From positions 6,510,001-6,574,000 of the forward strand of contig JAZBRI010000004.1 in NCBI GenBank assembly GCA_036874045.1: DNA of 64,000 nucleotides. Direction: 5' to 3'. Position 1 is the stretch's first letter, and every line of letters starts with the position of its first letter. The notes beneath the pieces are model-generated. The model did no database searches, was not told where the DNA came from, and saw nothing but the letters and a program-made list of their open reading frames with translations. The DNA comes from Cymodocea nodosa (Eukaryota > Streptophyta > Magnoliopsida > Alismatales > Cymodoceaceae). Positions 12,501-23,756 of the stretch are shown piece after piece. The position numbers were made by a program, and so were the translations under genes.

Positions 12501-14481
12501 ATCCCATTCCTAAATAGTAGCTTCACTTCGCTGCAGTCATCTGGTAGATCTAATGAGTCAAGTCGTAGTGGTCCAACACAAAGAGCTTCAGCTTGGGCAG
12601 CATTGTCTTCTGCATTTAAGTCTACCTTATCACAATCTGAGGTATGAACAATGAAAGCTGAATTTCATGATCCCTGTAGAGCATGGATTTTCATTTGCTG
12701 CCTTATTACATGGTCCCTCATGGGATTTATTATGTATTACAAACATCATAGAGCTGTTCTAAAAAACTAGTCTTCTGCAGCCAACTGAAAGATCTATTGA
12801 ACCACAGCATAGTGGTCCAACTCAAAGATCCTCAGCAATGGCAGCACTAACCTCTGCTTTTAATCCCACTTCAGAACAAGCTAGGGTATTGACTTATTCT
12901 GAAAAATTACCAATTCTTGAGGGCATGTACTTTGAAGCTTCCTCAGTGGACTTAAAGTAAATTCTATTGTTTGCTGCAGTCGTCTGGAAGATCTAACATG
13001 GCAAATCATAGTGGACCTACTCAAAGGGCCTCAGCATTGGCAGCATTAACCACTGCTTTTAATCCCACTTCAACACAAACTTCTGTGCCAAAGACAGTTC
13101 GTTCAGTTGAGGGTTCACAGAGGGCCGCAGCAGTTGCTGCTTTGTCCAATGTTTTGGCTGCTGAATCTCCTGCACGATTCAATAGAAGTCCTTCCCCTGT
13201 TTCTGGTACACTTTTTTGTCTTTTGCGTGAACAATTTCGTCAATAAATCCGATTTCTATCATAGTTTCTCCCTGCATGGAAATTTGTTCATCATTTTCAA
13301 ATATCCACATTCATATGTACATAACAGTTATTGATTTCTTTCAAAAAAAGTTGTTAATAAAATTTAAAATTTTTAGAGGTGTCATTTGTGTGTTGGGAAA
13401 AATAATTTTATCAAAAGTTAATTGGTCGGTACAATTTGCTTTGGATGTGCTTATTGTATTTCTGTTTATTGTGATAAGTTAACTTATTATCCATAAACTA
13501 TACTGTTCGGTGTTTATTTTGTCAATTGAAATAAGCTTGTTTGGAAGCAAATGACAGTATAACTTATTCCATTTCGAACTTGACCATGCATTCTAACCCA
13601 AATGACCGATAATGTGTATAAATTATTTTGTCATCAGTATTCTATGGTAATTGTTTTATGTTTATTTGTTGCCTGCATTTACTTATTAGTTAATTATACA
13701 AAATCTCATATAATTTATACACATAAAAAAAATAGTCCTATATCCGTTTTAAAAGCAAAAATATCATATCTATATCTATGTTCTTTATTTGAGACGGTGA
13801 GGTACCTGCCTGTGTGTGAAAGTAATACCCATATTCATAGCAGGGCACCATAACTGACTTATGTCTATATGAAGCAAGTCCGTTTCCAGCAAGTACAGGC
13901 TTATGTTTTGGATTATTATTATTATGATGGAGGAAATCCTACCTGCATAAAAAGGAAAAGTGTAATCCATCCATGTAAAGCGTAACTAAATCCGAGGAGG
14001 CACTCGCTGCAGGTACGACGCAAGATGAAGATCAAAGTTGTGAGATTGGACATGAGGACGCTGTGATGGAGAAAGCAGAGCGTGTGGAGGAAACTGAATC
14101 GGTAACAGAAAGCAATGATGCTGCTCCTGAAGCTGCTGCTAATCCTGAAGCTGCTTCTAATCCTGAAGCTCCTGCTAATCCTGAAGAAGCAGAGACGGAT
14201 GATAATGGAGGTGCGTGCACATTCAGCTATGAGCGTTTGAAAGTCAATTCCTCCAACCCGGTCAAGGGAATTGATGACAAAAGACGAGAGGTACCATCCA
14301 GACATTCGTCTTCTCATAATTCATGTTTTACGGGAAATGTTTTACATGTACGCGAGCGTGCTTGCAGGCCTATTTGTCCGATGCCGAGTTCCTGTCGGTG
14401 ATTGGAATTCCCAAGGATAAATTCTACACGCAACCGAAGTGGAAGCAGGATATGCAGAAAAAGAAGCTAGATTTATTTTAA
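2098..14481 (+). CDS. VLN: Villin, actin-bundling gelsolin-family protein (24 coding exons)
   Basis: Joined exons encode 1022 residues with no frame break: 2098-2153, 2279-2378, 2622-2690, 2781-3017, 3092-3269, 3362-3494, 4074-4233, 4320-4470, 6224-6324, 6444-6602, 6893-6961, 7042-7110, 7185-7322, 7926-8054, 8994-9141, 9271-9281, 9359-9499, 9616-9741, 11241-11306, 12537-12641, 12781-12885, 12980-13205, 14013-14290, 14368-14481. Six gelsolin repeats span about residues 20-725; repeat 1 has [13 protein letters not shown] long linker (748-960) contains three copies of a PTQRxSAxAAL motif and an acidic Asn-Pro-Glu-Ala repeat. A villin headpiece follows (about 962-1022, from FSYERLK to KKKLDLF). 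The start [13 protein letters not shown] matches the plant VLN2/VLN3 type. Plant villins bundle, cap and sever actin filaments in the cytosol. The length is somewhat above the usual 950-980 because of the linker duplication. Intron 1 looks U12-type and exon 16 is only 11 bases long. Confidence 0.95.
4663..5810 (+). mobile_element. Decayed RTE-type LINE in villin intron 8, 5'-truncated
   Basis: The forward frames show reverse-transcriptase pieces typical of plant RTE LINEs: an IIEQRLR...ITENQFGF block (about 4730-4775), a TMEAIHLLK block, and [10 protein letters not shown], matching the catalytic F/Y-x-D-D motif (about 5125-5155). The copy begins inside the reverse transcriptase, so the endonuclease is missing. 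It carries many stops and small indels. The end has the characteristic RTE tail, a 'TAGTGGGAT...' segment followed by a short TTG-TTG-TTG run (about 5780-5808). It lies in the same direction as villin, inside a 1.75-kb intron. Confidence 0.8.
7395..7490 (+). repeat. Possible tRNA-derived SINE relic in villin intron 13
   Basis: The segment has a GTGTTCGAATCC block resembling a tRNA B box (about 7470-7481), with weakly A-box-like sequence about 65 bases upstream. It does not fold as a full tRNA by eye. The call rests on these motifs only; a family match would be needed to confirm it. Confidence 0.3.
9515..9578. repeat. Compound microsatellite (CT)n-(CA)n in villin intron 17
   Basis: About 32 bases of CT repeat followed directly by about 33 bases of CA repeat. 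The tract fills most of the small intron between exons 17 and 18 and starts about 15 bases after the donor. Confidence 0.97.
12192..12205. repeat. Run of 14 G in villin intron 19
   Basis: A pure G homopolymer within an otherwise AT-rich 1.2-kb intron. It lies in a segment (about 11690-12260) of higher GC than its flanks and of unrecognised origin. Confidence 0.9.
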
Positions 14482-14923
14482 GGGAAACACATGTGCTGCG
14501 GTGTTGCCAGGGTCATGGTCGTCTGTGTTGAATTTTCTCGGCAATAGCAAGAACTTGGTTGTGGTTTATTTGATGGAGCTGTATGCGCCCGTTATGAAGT
14601 AGGCAATTCTTTTATTCGTAGCCGCAAGGTGGTCGCTTAAATGCTTAGTGCCTCTATTTATATGGCTTGCTAAGTGTCATGAGCAGGGTTGACTTGTATT
14701 TATTTTTGTAATGCATGTGTTGGTGTTTCCTCTCCCTTTTGTATTCCAAAAGTAAGGAGTCTGTAATGTGAGTTCCCTATTCTTTCTTTCGTTCTGTGGG
14801 ATGGGATTGGTGTACCTGTGCCTTCTCTCTTCGCTTGCTATATAGAATAAGATTTCATGGTAATCGATTTGTACACCGCGTGACTTGTTATTTTACCTGC
14901 ATAATATTTTCCAACTTTACTTG

Positions 14924-14970
14924 TTCTTCTTCTTCTTCTTCTTCTTCTTCTTCTTCTTCTTCTTCTTCTT
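14924..14970. repeat. Microsatellite (TTC)n
   Basis: A nearly pure TTC/CTT tract of about 47 bases downstream of the villin 3' UTR. Confidence 0.95.
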
Positions 14971-16856
14971 TTCCTTTTTTGGCACGAGAACTTTTAGTTG
15001 TGCAAGAAAGAAAGATAAATTCAGTGTATGGTTGGCATTTGCCCTTTTTGCATGTGGCCCCCCCCTTGTTTTGTACGAAAGGAGGGAAATCGGTCTTTCC
15101 ACCGCCATTCTGTATTGTAAACACCAATCGACAGGAACATTTCCCCATCGCCAATCCGTCGGTGGTGGTGGTGGTGGTGGTGGTCTCTTTGGTGACGCTG
15201 GTTTCGGCGGCAACGATCATCGCAATGCTGCGACGACTTTACTCCAAGAGGAGGATCTTCCCTGGCAAGCGCATCGTGGTCCTGTTTTATCTCTTGACTT
15301 TCACTTGTTATGGTACGTGTCGTCGCTCTTCGTGGTGGTATCCTTCCTTTTGGAGTTTTTTCTTTTCCTGCAAAAAGATCGATATATTAGTTCGAACCCC
15401 TGGCTTTGAAAACCACCGTCGGGAGATAAAAATTCAGCTACGACATGGTTCTACCCAAAATAAACAGGAAACCCGGGGATTCAAGTATAGCAACACAAAC
15501 TACATTAGTAACATCAGTAATCCACGGAGTCATCGTCACAATCTGATGAGTTCGGACCACAACTTAATGAGCTAAGTTTTACAATTAAAATGAACTTACA
15601 ACAACGAATAATTAGATCTCTTTGAACGCTGTACATGAACAATTAGATTTCTATACATGTGCGTGCTTTCAAGAACTTTCTCCTGCCATGAATGTCAATA
15701 TTCTCTTGCATGGTTTTGGTTCCGAACTGACTGACGTCTTTTAATTGTTACCATAAAGGATTGGGTTCTATCATTGCGATCTGGATGCAGTCTGCCCTTG
15801 TTTCGAACTTGTACTTCTCTTCTCTTATTTGTATGTACTGCTTCTGCTTGGTTTAAAATCATCATCCGCAACGAAAAATTAAAAAGTGTGAATTTTGGTC
15901 GCAGTCGCAGCCTCTTTGTATGGCTGCTTTGGAAGGAATATGAATATTCTGGTGGTCGGTTCATTTCCGTGGCTTTCAATTGCGTATTTCAAGACCTTAA
16001 AAAAATATGAATGTTCGGGCCTTTTCTCCAGGCGGCAAAAGATGTGACGTACGTAAATGCCATATTGCTGACTATTTCTGTCCTTGGGGATTGGGACGGC
16101 GAGATAATACTTTCTTCTTTTCTTTTTTTTCTTTTTTTTAAAAAAAAAAAAAAAAAAAAATAGTACAGGTACGTACACAAATATCTAACGATAGAAATTG
16201 TTCGGTATCATTAATGGTATGCTCTTGCTTGATCCATCAATGCTATCAGTGAGATCATAATAGCATAATGGTATGGGTCAACTTTTTCTGAGATCGATCA
16301 GATCATAATCGGAAGGGATTGGCACCCAACGGCAAACGGACGGCGTCCATCTATCCATCCTTACGATGAGGTCAAACCGCAAACGAACGCGAGGGAAAAG
16401 GGAGAAGGAAACGGTCGTCTACTCCTTAATTAATTTTTGAACTTAGCAACAAGTTTACAAATATCTTCACTTTTAAAATTTTTTCAGTTCGTTTTCACCA
16501 TATCATAAAATTAAAAAAAAACCTTTCGGAATTGACCGGGCAAAGGCCACCCACGCTTCGTAACATATTATTCTCTCTCCATCGCCCGTTTCCTCTTCAC
16601 TGCACAGTTGCGGGTGGTGAAAATAATGGCATTCATTCGTGTGAGGGTAAATTATCATCCCCAGTGGTTTTTATTATATAATGCATACGTATATAAAGGC
16701 AAATACAGATAAGACTTACGTATTCGTAAAAATAAAGAGAACGACGGTACAAGTTAAGTGGCGGAATGAATGCCTCCTGTAAGTTTGCGACGATAATAAT
16801 GATAATGTCATGGCTTACGTCGTTTTTACAGACAAACCCCTCCACCTCCTGCGTGC

Positions 16857-16881
16857 TAATTAATTAATTAATTAATTAATA
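16857..16881. repeat. Microsatellite (TAAT)n, self-complementary
   Basis: A tetranucleotide TAAT/ATTA tract of about 25 bases, palindromic by nature, upstream of the ALKBH10-like gene. TAATTA units are also homeodomain-like core sites, but a microsatellite is the simpler explanation. Confidence 0.9.
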
Positions 16882-17062
16882 TTGCTGCCACCATCATCAT
16901 CAGACGCTCCTCTCTCTCGGTGTTTTTGTCGACTGACCAGAGCTTAACCTGTGATGGGCGGTTGGTTGATCAACATCCGAAGATGCCAGCGGAACACCTT
17001 CAGCGTCCACGTAGGCACACCCCACACGTCACATCACTCCCCTCCATCTTCTTCCTCCTCCG

Positions 17063-17094
<32 letters not shown>
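17063..17094 (+). promoter_or_regulatory. TATA-rich repeat (TA)n-(TG)n, candidate core promoter
   Basis: A TA tract (17063-17081) followed by TG repeats ends about 90 bases before the ALKBH10-like start codon. A (CCT)n leader-type tract at 17140-17162 follows. Its position makes it a plausible TATA element, and this supports the downstream ATG at 17185 over the in-frame ATG at 16951, which would translate through these repeats. Confidence 0.4.
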
Positions 17095-17184
17095 AGATAC
17101 ATCAGACCTCACTCACCACACTCCTGTCTTCTCTCGCCTCTCCTCCTCCTCCTCCTCCTCCTGACAAAGGAGAGAGACCAGATA

Positions 17185-20100
17185 ATGAACGATTTGATGA
17201 TGGATTGGTTGACGACGGAGTTTGCGGCGGCGAACGCCATCATCGATTCGCTGTGCGAGCACCTGGTGCGGATCGGGGGCCTGGGGCCGCGGGGTTACCA
17301 GGCCGCGCTGGAGGCCATACGGAGGAGGAGGGCCAGCTGGTTCCCCCTCATCTATATGGCCGGCGACCGTACCATCGCCGATGTTGTCGCACAACTCAAT
17401 CGCGTGCCTGTGACGGTCGACGATCGGAAGGAAGAGCATAGGGTGAGGGTAACAACCAAAGGAACGGTGGCTGAAGGAGGAGAAACAGATGAGCTCAAGC
17501 CCAAGGAGGAGAGGAAGGAGATCGATGATCACCATCACATTGCAAACAATAATGATGATCGCTCTGGAGAAGATATTCCCACAGATCAGAAGCAGACAAC
17601 CACTGTCCAGGACGGAAGAGGAGCCGCCGCTATTAATGCCGGTAATTAAATATTCGTATTCATATCTCTATCTCAAATAAATTAAATGAAACTGTGCATC
17701 GGCATTTTTCCTGAATCACTCGATGTAGTCATAATGCATAGATCTATCATAACTGATCACCATTTATTTAATTGGTGCATGTATTATATCCATATATCTA
17801 CACACAAAAAAAAAAAAATTGGACAGAGGATGAATCCTGTTTGTTTGTCCTGCCACCGTTCGTCCGTCGAAAACCTCTTGTCTCAGGACGGACGGGTGGA
17901 TCCTTTTTAAGACGATGGGCATTAATTCATCAATTTTAATTTCCCCACTCGTTCTTGTTCACCGGTGCTAAATAGGTGATCCAATATTCGGATTTCCGTG
18001 GTAGATTTTGTCAACATCTTCTTACTCCTTTCCGGTTTGTTTGTTTTTTTTTTTTTTGGAAAGAACGCTTTCTGTTTAATTCTGTTGAAATTAATAGCCG
18101 TTTGTTTCGATCTTATACCAAACCACCAGCCTCTTTTGTTTGCTTGTGAACTCTATTTTGGTCTGACCCTTCGTTAGAGTGTTTGTTTTTTTTCGGGTAA
18201 ATGAAAAAGAAAAAAAAAACAAAGAATGAATGCGATGGTTGTGGTTCCCAAAATATTTTAGATTCCGGACGACAAAATACGCAAGCGGCGTAAGAAAACA
18301 CATCCTTCGAGTCTAGTTTTTTTCTTCGTATTTTTCGTTGAACAAAGAAAAGAGACCTTCCACCAACACGTGTACTCACTCGTTCGTCACATATAGCAAG
18401 ATACATTTAATTTAGAGAGCCTTCCTTTTTCTACCTAGTCAATACTAGTAATGATTTTTTATTTACGCTCATGAACCTCATCATATATAAATATGATTGT
18501 CATTAATTAGTTTTCAGTGATATATAGCAAGATACATGTCGGTTTCCGGTAACCTCATCATATGCTTTAGCCAGGGAAAACATACAACTTTTCTGATTTC
18601 GGTTGAGAGGCATGATGATTGATTGCCTCAGTTTCCGGGAATATTTCTTTTCTCGTTATTATGGTACTTACTTAGGAAGAATTCATTATTGTTCGCGTCG
18701 TCGGTTCATGGGTGGTGGTTGTTGCATCAATTGCCACAAAGAATTAGATTCGATAACGTACTCGTAGAATATTCTCGTATCGGTATATATGGACCACGGA
18801 TTCTCTCGTGGGACATCGCTTTCTTCTTCCTCTGTATTTTTGGATCTGGTACATAGATATCGTGCTTGCTTGCTTGTATATATATTCATCGCCTTTGGAA
18901 GAAAATTAGAATTTCTCTTTCCAATTAATTAATGGACATGAATTGCTTGCTGAATAGGAGCGAGTACAAGGTTAATTATGGGTTTTGTTTTTTTTTTTAA
19001 AATAATGACAATATACAGAGGAGTAATTCTTTTCTCTGCTGCATACAGAATATCACTCGCGTGCGGAGTCGGCTTCAGAGGAGAACATACTGATACTCCC
19101 AGAGGAAGGTGACTCCCCGTCCCGAACAGAGCGGATCAACAACTGCAAGCGTTTTGTGGCCAAAGAGTCAGTGAAGGGGCACATGGCAAGTCTGCCTTCA
19201 TCACATGCTGCTCCGCGTATTTCGTTAAACGTGTCCTCAGTCTTTTCTGGTCTTTCTGGTCCGGAGCAAGAGAAGAAATCACGGGCAACAACATTTAACT
19301 AATTATTTTGCTGCATTGGAGATCGGGACCATTTAATTCATGTTTCTTTTTCTTAAAATTTAAAAAATAAAATAAAATTTAATGTGTAGGTGAATGTGGT
19401 GAAAGGCTTGAAGGTACACGAAGATGTACTGACGGACGTGGAGCTATCCAGGCTGGATGGATTCATAAATGCACTTCTTGTTGCCGGTCGGAGGGGAGAG
19501 TTACCGGGTCAGTGACAAACAAGCAATCATCTTCCTTACCAAGAAAAAACAACCTATCTTGTTCTTTCTTTATTTTATTGTATTTTCTTCTGCATGATTG
19601 ATTATTCGACCTCTCACCATGCGCTCTTGCGGAACGACCGAACAGGTGATACGTACATTCTGTTCAACAAACAACTGAAAGGGAACAAAAGAGAGATCAT
19701 TCAGCTAGGTGTGCCAATGTTCCAGCCAACTGCACAGGAATCAACAGGTACGTCTCTGTGACAACAACCTATATATGTCTGTCTATATATATATATATGA
19801 CCATACTCCAGTTTATTGGCCGCTACGTACGTCTTTGCCTGGATATTCATGCATGCAGTCAATTTGACGAGTGCGTCTTTTTAGATCATCGGGTAATTAG
19901 CAAAGAGCAACCTGCTGGTTACGGGACATTTTACTTCCTCAACCATATATGCATTTTCTTGAAGAAAAATGCTTTACAGTTTTGTTCCGTATTCGGGCAT
20001 TTAAAAAGTCTTAAGAAAGATGCATGCCATCATAAATGCATTAAAAGACGTATCCGTTTTAATTCTGGACAATAATATTATTGTAATTTGCATAACAAAA

Positions 20101-21553
20101 TTATATAAAATACAATGAACTAAGAAAATCAGTGTTCCCCCCCATTATGTACGTATATATGGCTAGTTTTTTTTATTACAAAAGCTTGACGCCTACAGAT
20201 CAATATGCAATTAATTTATAACAACGTAGAGGTTAATTAATTTGCAATGTGTAACCAGTTTCTATTGTTTTATGTTGTTGCCCGGGATGCAGATACAGTT
20301 ATTATGTGGGGTACATCCTCATTTGTGTAAAAGATGTTATCTGCCCTTGTACGTAGTTTGATGTGTTGTGTGTATGGTAGGTAATATCGACCCAATACCC
20401 CCAGTTCTACAAGACCTCATCAATCACCTAGTTCAATGGGGATTAATAACTGAAAACAAGAAGCCTAACAGCTGCACAATAAACTTCTTTGATGAGGTAT
20501 GTGCATAGCATATTCTAATTGACAGATGCTCACTCAATCAATCCTTGGGTAATTTTGTGGTTATCTAGCACTTTGTCCGATTTCTTTTAATTTGCCTAAC
20601 ACGTACGCGCGTACAGGACGATCATTCACAGCCGTACCTGAAACCACCACATCTGGAAAATCCAATCTCCACCTTTGTCCTTCACGAGACGAAAATGGCC
20701 TTTGGACGGATTCTCGTGAGCGATCAGCATGGAGACTTCAAAGGCTCTCTCAGGCTTTCTCTTAAGAAAGGGTATGCATCTATGTATATATCCACAAGTC
20801 AATCATCCCAGCATGTATATGTGGTATATAATTAAATGGCGTCGCAGATGCGTTTGCAATCTATATATATATATGTACGTATGTATATTATTTGTGGGCT
20901 GTTGTTCTCTATCAATAGATTATTTCATTTAAATATACTTTTTTAGAAAAATAAATAAATAAAAAAAAAAAAAAATATATATATATATAAAAAAGACACC
21001 GTTCAGGTCTCTGCTAGTGATGCGTGGGCGCAGTGCTGAGATGGCAAGACACGTGGTACGCCCATCTCCGAAGCCGAGGGTGAGCATCACATTTGCCAAG
21101 GTACGAGCGATTAGTAGGGAACAGTGTGTGCAACCCCAGCGGCCAGTGGCGGCTACCATTCTTGCTCCAACCGCGGTACCGATCGTAGCTTCTGGATTGT
21201 TCGCAGCAGCACCATGCCCGTGGGAGATGGGAATGGCACAGCAACAGCTGCAAGGCCCTGTCCTCCCGACTGCACCGCCACAATACAATGCCATGAGCGC
21301 GCCTACGGCAAGGACCGTTGGGTGCCGGCGGTCCGGCACGGGAGTTTTCCTGCCGTGGACCTTGGGTCCCAAGAGTCACGCCAGACAAGTACCTCCACGC
21401 ATCCAGAAGAGAAGGCTGCCCACCGTGGAGATGCAAATGCAGATACCATCCGACCAGATCGTGTGTGATGGGTCCTTCCTCGTCGACCTCCGCGGGGCCT
21501 TGCCCTCGGATTCGTCCCGGAGCCGTGATGGTCCTCAAGAGGAGAGGGAGTGA
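17185..21553 (+). CDS. ALKBH10: ALKBH10-type 2-oxoglutarate/Fe(II) oxygenase, putative m6A RNA demethylase
   Basis: Seven exons encode 543 residues: 17185-17641, 19049-19185, 19390-19507, 19646-19747, 20381-20496, 20617-20771, 21007-21553. The conserved core runs from RFVAKESVKGHM through DTYILFNKQ, QLGVP and INFFDE to PPHLENP. The metal site reads His322-x-Glu324 with His377 (MARHVV), and Arg386 in RVSITF is the likely 2-oxoglutarate contact. The His-x-Glu form is what I recall for Arabidopsis ALKBH10B, which removes m6A from mRNA. The last exon is a long Pro/Gln-rich tail with the family's GTGVFLPW motif. The GC-rich first exon has a small helical segment (MNDLMMDWL...) common to plant ALKBH9/10 proteins. 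Intron 2 uses a GC donor (ATG|GCAAGT). The start at 17185 was preferred because upstream in-frame sequence crosses TA/TG repeats. Confidence 0.92.
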
Positions 21554-21706
21554 GAGTGGGAGAGAGAATATCGGAATTAAGTTGCCTACGCCTCTTCATT
21601 ATGCTCAAGATAGCTAGTTTATACCGTACAATCAGACGATACAATTACATTCAAATCCCTTCCTAACAAGTTTGCTATGGTCGTTTGACAGACACATGAA
21701 AATCTC

Positions 21707-21756
21707 CACGTGCCTTGCTGAGCTGGATTAATAAACGTGGTGAGTCACCTCACGTG
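21707..21756. promoter_or_regulatory. Cluster of two G-boxes and a GCN4-like site
   Basis: CACGTG occurs at 21707-21712 and 21751-21756, with TGAGTCA at 21741-21747 between them. G-boxes are bound by bZIP and bHLH factors and TGAGTCA by bZIPs of the GCN4/Opaque2 type. The cluster lies just downstream of the ALKBH10-like stop and next to the gypsy fossil, so it may have no host target gene. Confidence 0.35.
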
Positions 21757-21779
21757 TCGTTGCTGTTAATCTCCTCCTC

Positions 21780-23130
21780 CTCCTCCCTTGTTGTTGGAAC
21801 GTCTTCTATTTCCTTTCAATCTCTTCTTGAGTTATGACAACGAGAACACTGATTCTCGAGCTTAAAGTTTGGAAATTTCCTTTCTACGTAGCTTCCTCTT
21901 CAGAGATGCCTTTCCACTGTACCTATTGGCATTTAGGTGATCACACACCCTCTTCGATTGATCGTTCTTTCCCCAAGCAATCCTTCAGATTCCGTTCTCA
22001 TCCAAATCTGGTACTTTAGGATTGTCAGATGTGGGAACCTCTCCTTCGGAACAAAGGATGGATTTTGGCGTTTGGGGGAAGTTTGAATCTGTAAGCCACA
22101 ACACCAATCCTTTGAATATTTTGATAGCGCAAAAATAACATCGACGTTGTATCTTACATGAAATCCTGACCTTAAAAGGCTGCTGACGAAAGGGTTACAA
22201 GTATCAAATCGCCAACATCATATTTCTTCTCCCTTCTTCCCTTATCAGCAAGTTGCTTCATTCTATTCTATTTAGTGTTTCAGTGTTTGAAGCAAGCATC
22301 TCATCTCTATTAATCAGTTGACAAGCTAGCTCGTCACCCCAAGTACCTAGTATGTAGGCGACCAAGGTTGAGGGTGGTCTTCTGTAAATTGCTTCAAAGG
22401 GTGACATTTCCATTGTGGAATGATAAGTTACACATTATGCTAATATCCTGCCCAATGTAATCATTCATACCAGGTTGAAGGAGTAGCATGTCAGAAGAGC
22501 ATTGGAGGTAAGACTCGATACGATGATTGAGGACTTCACTCTGTCCATCTATTTTTAGATGGTATGTCGAACTCATCCACAACTTGCTCCCCATCAATTT
22601 AGAAGATCTCCTCCCAAAATTGACCAGTAAATACAGTACCACGGTCACTAATAATAGAGGTGGGCATCTTGTGGAGTTTGACAATACCAGTGATGACGTT
22701 TTACGTGACCGATTGGAAAATCCTAAATGACCGTAAGTGAGGAAATCCATGGTAACGTCGCTCCATATTTGGTTAGGAACAAGTAGTGGTTGGAGAAGTC
22801 TTGTAGATTTCAAATGTTCTAACTTACACTACTTGCAGATACTGCATTCCTTGTAGATTCCTTGATAACAAGTAGTGGTTGTTTTCCTGTCTCATTCTTC
22901 ACCAGTGGAAATTCTATTTTATCCCTTGTAAAGTTTTCTTATATCCTATTCCAATGTAGTAAATTATCATATCCTCCTGCTCCTGAAAAGTAGTGTTTTC
23001 AAAATGGCGTTTGTGATTGTTGAATGTCCTCCTATTCCAATGTTGTGAATCTCTTCCTCCGTTGGAACGTCATCTACTTCCTCCGAATCTCCCTACCGTT
23101 GCTTCCTTCTGAGCTCTAACACCATCATGT
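21780..23130 (-). mobile_element. Ty3/gypsy LTR-retrotransposon fossil (integrase region)
   Basis: Reverse-strand frames show the integrase part of a Ty3/gypsy polyprotein: the zinc-binding end with its Cys pair, the start of the catalytic core (PNQIWSDVTMDF), a YHLKIDGQSEVLN-like block, and a C-terminal region after YILGTWGDELACQ. Only the 3' part of pol is present. The element is broken, with several interruptions, and clearly old. I could not see paired LTRs with confidence, although short similar segments occur near both edges (about 21795-21835 and 23054-23085). Confidence 0.75.
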
Positions 23131-23733
23131 TTCGCACTGAGAGCATTATTTGCTCGATTCAAAAAGTACAGTAGCCCCTTCAAGGGAAGTGTGGTGCAGA
23201 CCTAGATTGGTGTTTGCATTCCTATTTATTGTGTCCTATTGATGTTTCAACCCCCTCATCCAACTTTTCTGGATGATGCTAAACCAATACCATTCATTCC
23301 ACACATCTTAGAAAAGGCAAAAATTCAACAAACAGAATCCGACACAAATGCTGGTGACAAAGATGACACTAGAAAATAGCAACAAAAGGATCTGATTTAG
23401 AAAGCACATACATAATGAATAAATAAATCAGTCCCAACAAATTTGGAAGAACATCGATCGCAACTTCATTAGCAAAGGAAAACAAATTAATAAACACCTA
23501 TCTGGAAATAACAAGAAGCGCGGCAACTAGAACGATGCATCTCATGGTGAAGAGAATGCATGCAAGATGAGAGAAACACTGGTTAGTTAGTCCGATATAC
23601 AAATGAACATTAAATGTGATATTATAAACAGCGCCTAGGTCGTGCAAAAAAAAAAAGAAGAAGTGAAAACACGCATGATAACAATCACAATTCAGAGAAA
23701 ACACAGGGTACGAAAACGAAATGAGATAGAAAT

Positions 23734-23739
23734 TTTATT
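23734..23739 (-). terminator. Poly(A) signal AATAAA of the BSD gene
   Basis: The reverse strand reads AATAAA about 18 bases after the BSD stop codon, inside a T-rich (forward A-rich) context. This suggests a very short 3' UTR, unless another signal further on is used. Confidence 0.45.
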
Positions 23740-23756
23740 GAGAATAGACGTCCATG

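Larger units (their letters stand above)
14482..17184. other. Intergenic region between villin and ALKBH10-like gene
   Basis: It begins with the villin 3' UTR (to about 14790), then low-complexity tracts: (TTC)n at 14924-14970, (GGT)n at 15161-15183, a T-rich/A-rich inverted stretch at 16111-16160 and (TAAT)n at 16857-16881. Open frames of up to 259 codons at 14796-15575 run through the trinucleotide repeats and show no recognisable domain, so I do not call them genes. I see no RNA gene. The last few hundred bases should hold the ALKBH10-like promoter. Confidence 0.6.
21554..23756. other. Intergenic region between ALKBH10-like and BSD genes
   Basis: It holds the ALKBH10-like 3' UTR, a cluster of CACGTG and TGAGTCA sites (21707-21756) and a decayed Ty3/gypsy fragment (listed separately). 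From about 23130 to 23730 I see only AT-rich sequence with no gene. Confidence 0.6.

Noticed and set aside
14796-15575. 259-codon forward ORF downstream of villin
   Set aside because: It runs through the villin 3' flank and TTC/GGT repeats, has a serine-run translation and no recognisable domain or splice partners.
16111-16160. T-run/A-run hairpin as a terminator or small RNA precursor
   Set aside because: A low-complexity homopolymer junction; no unique stem sequence typical of a miRNA precursor.
16951-17184. Longer start for the ALKBH10-like protein
   Set aside because: The extra 78 residues translate TA/TG and CCT repeats that look like core promoter and leader; family proteins start near MNDLMMDWL.
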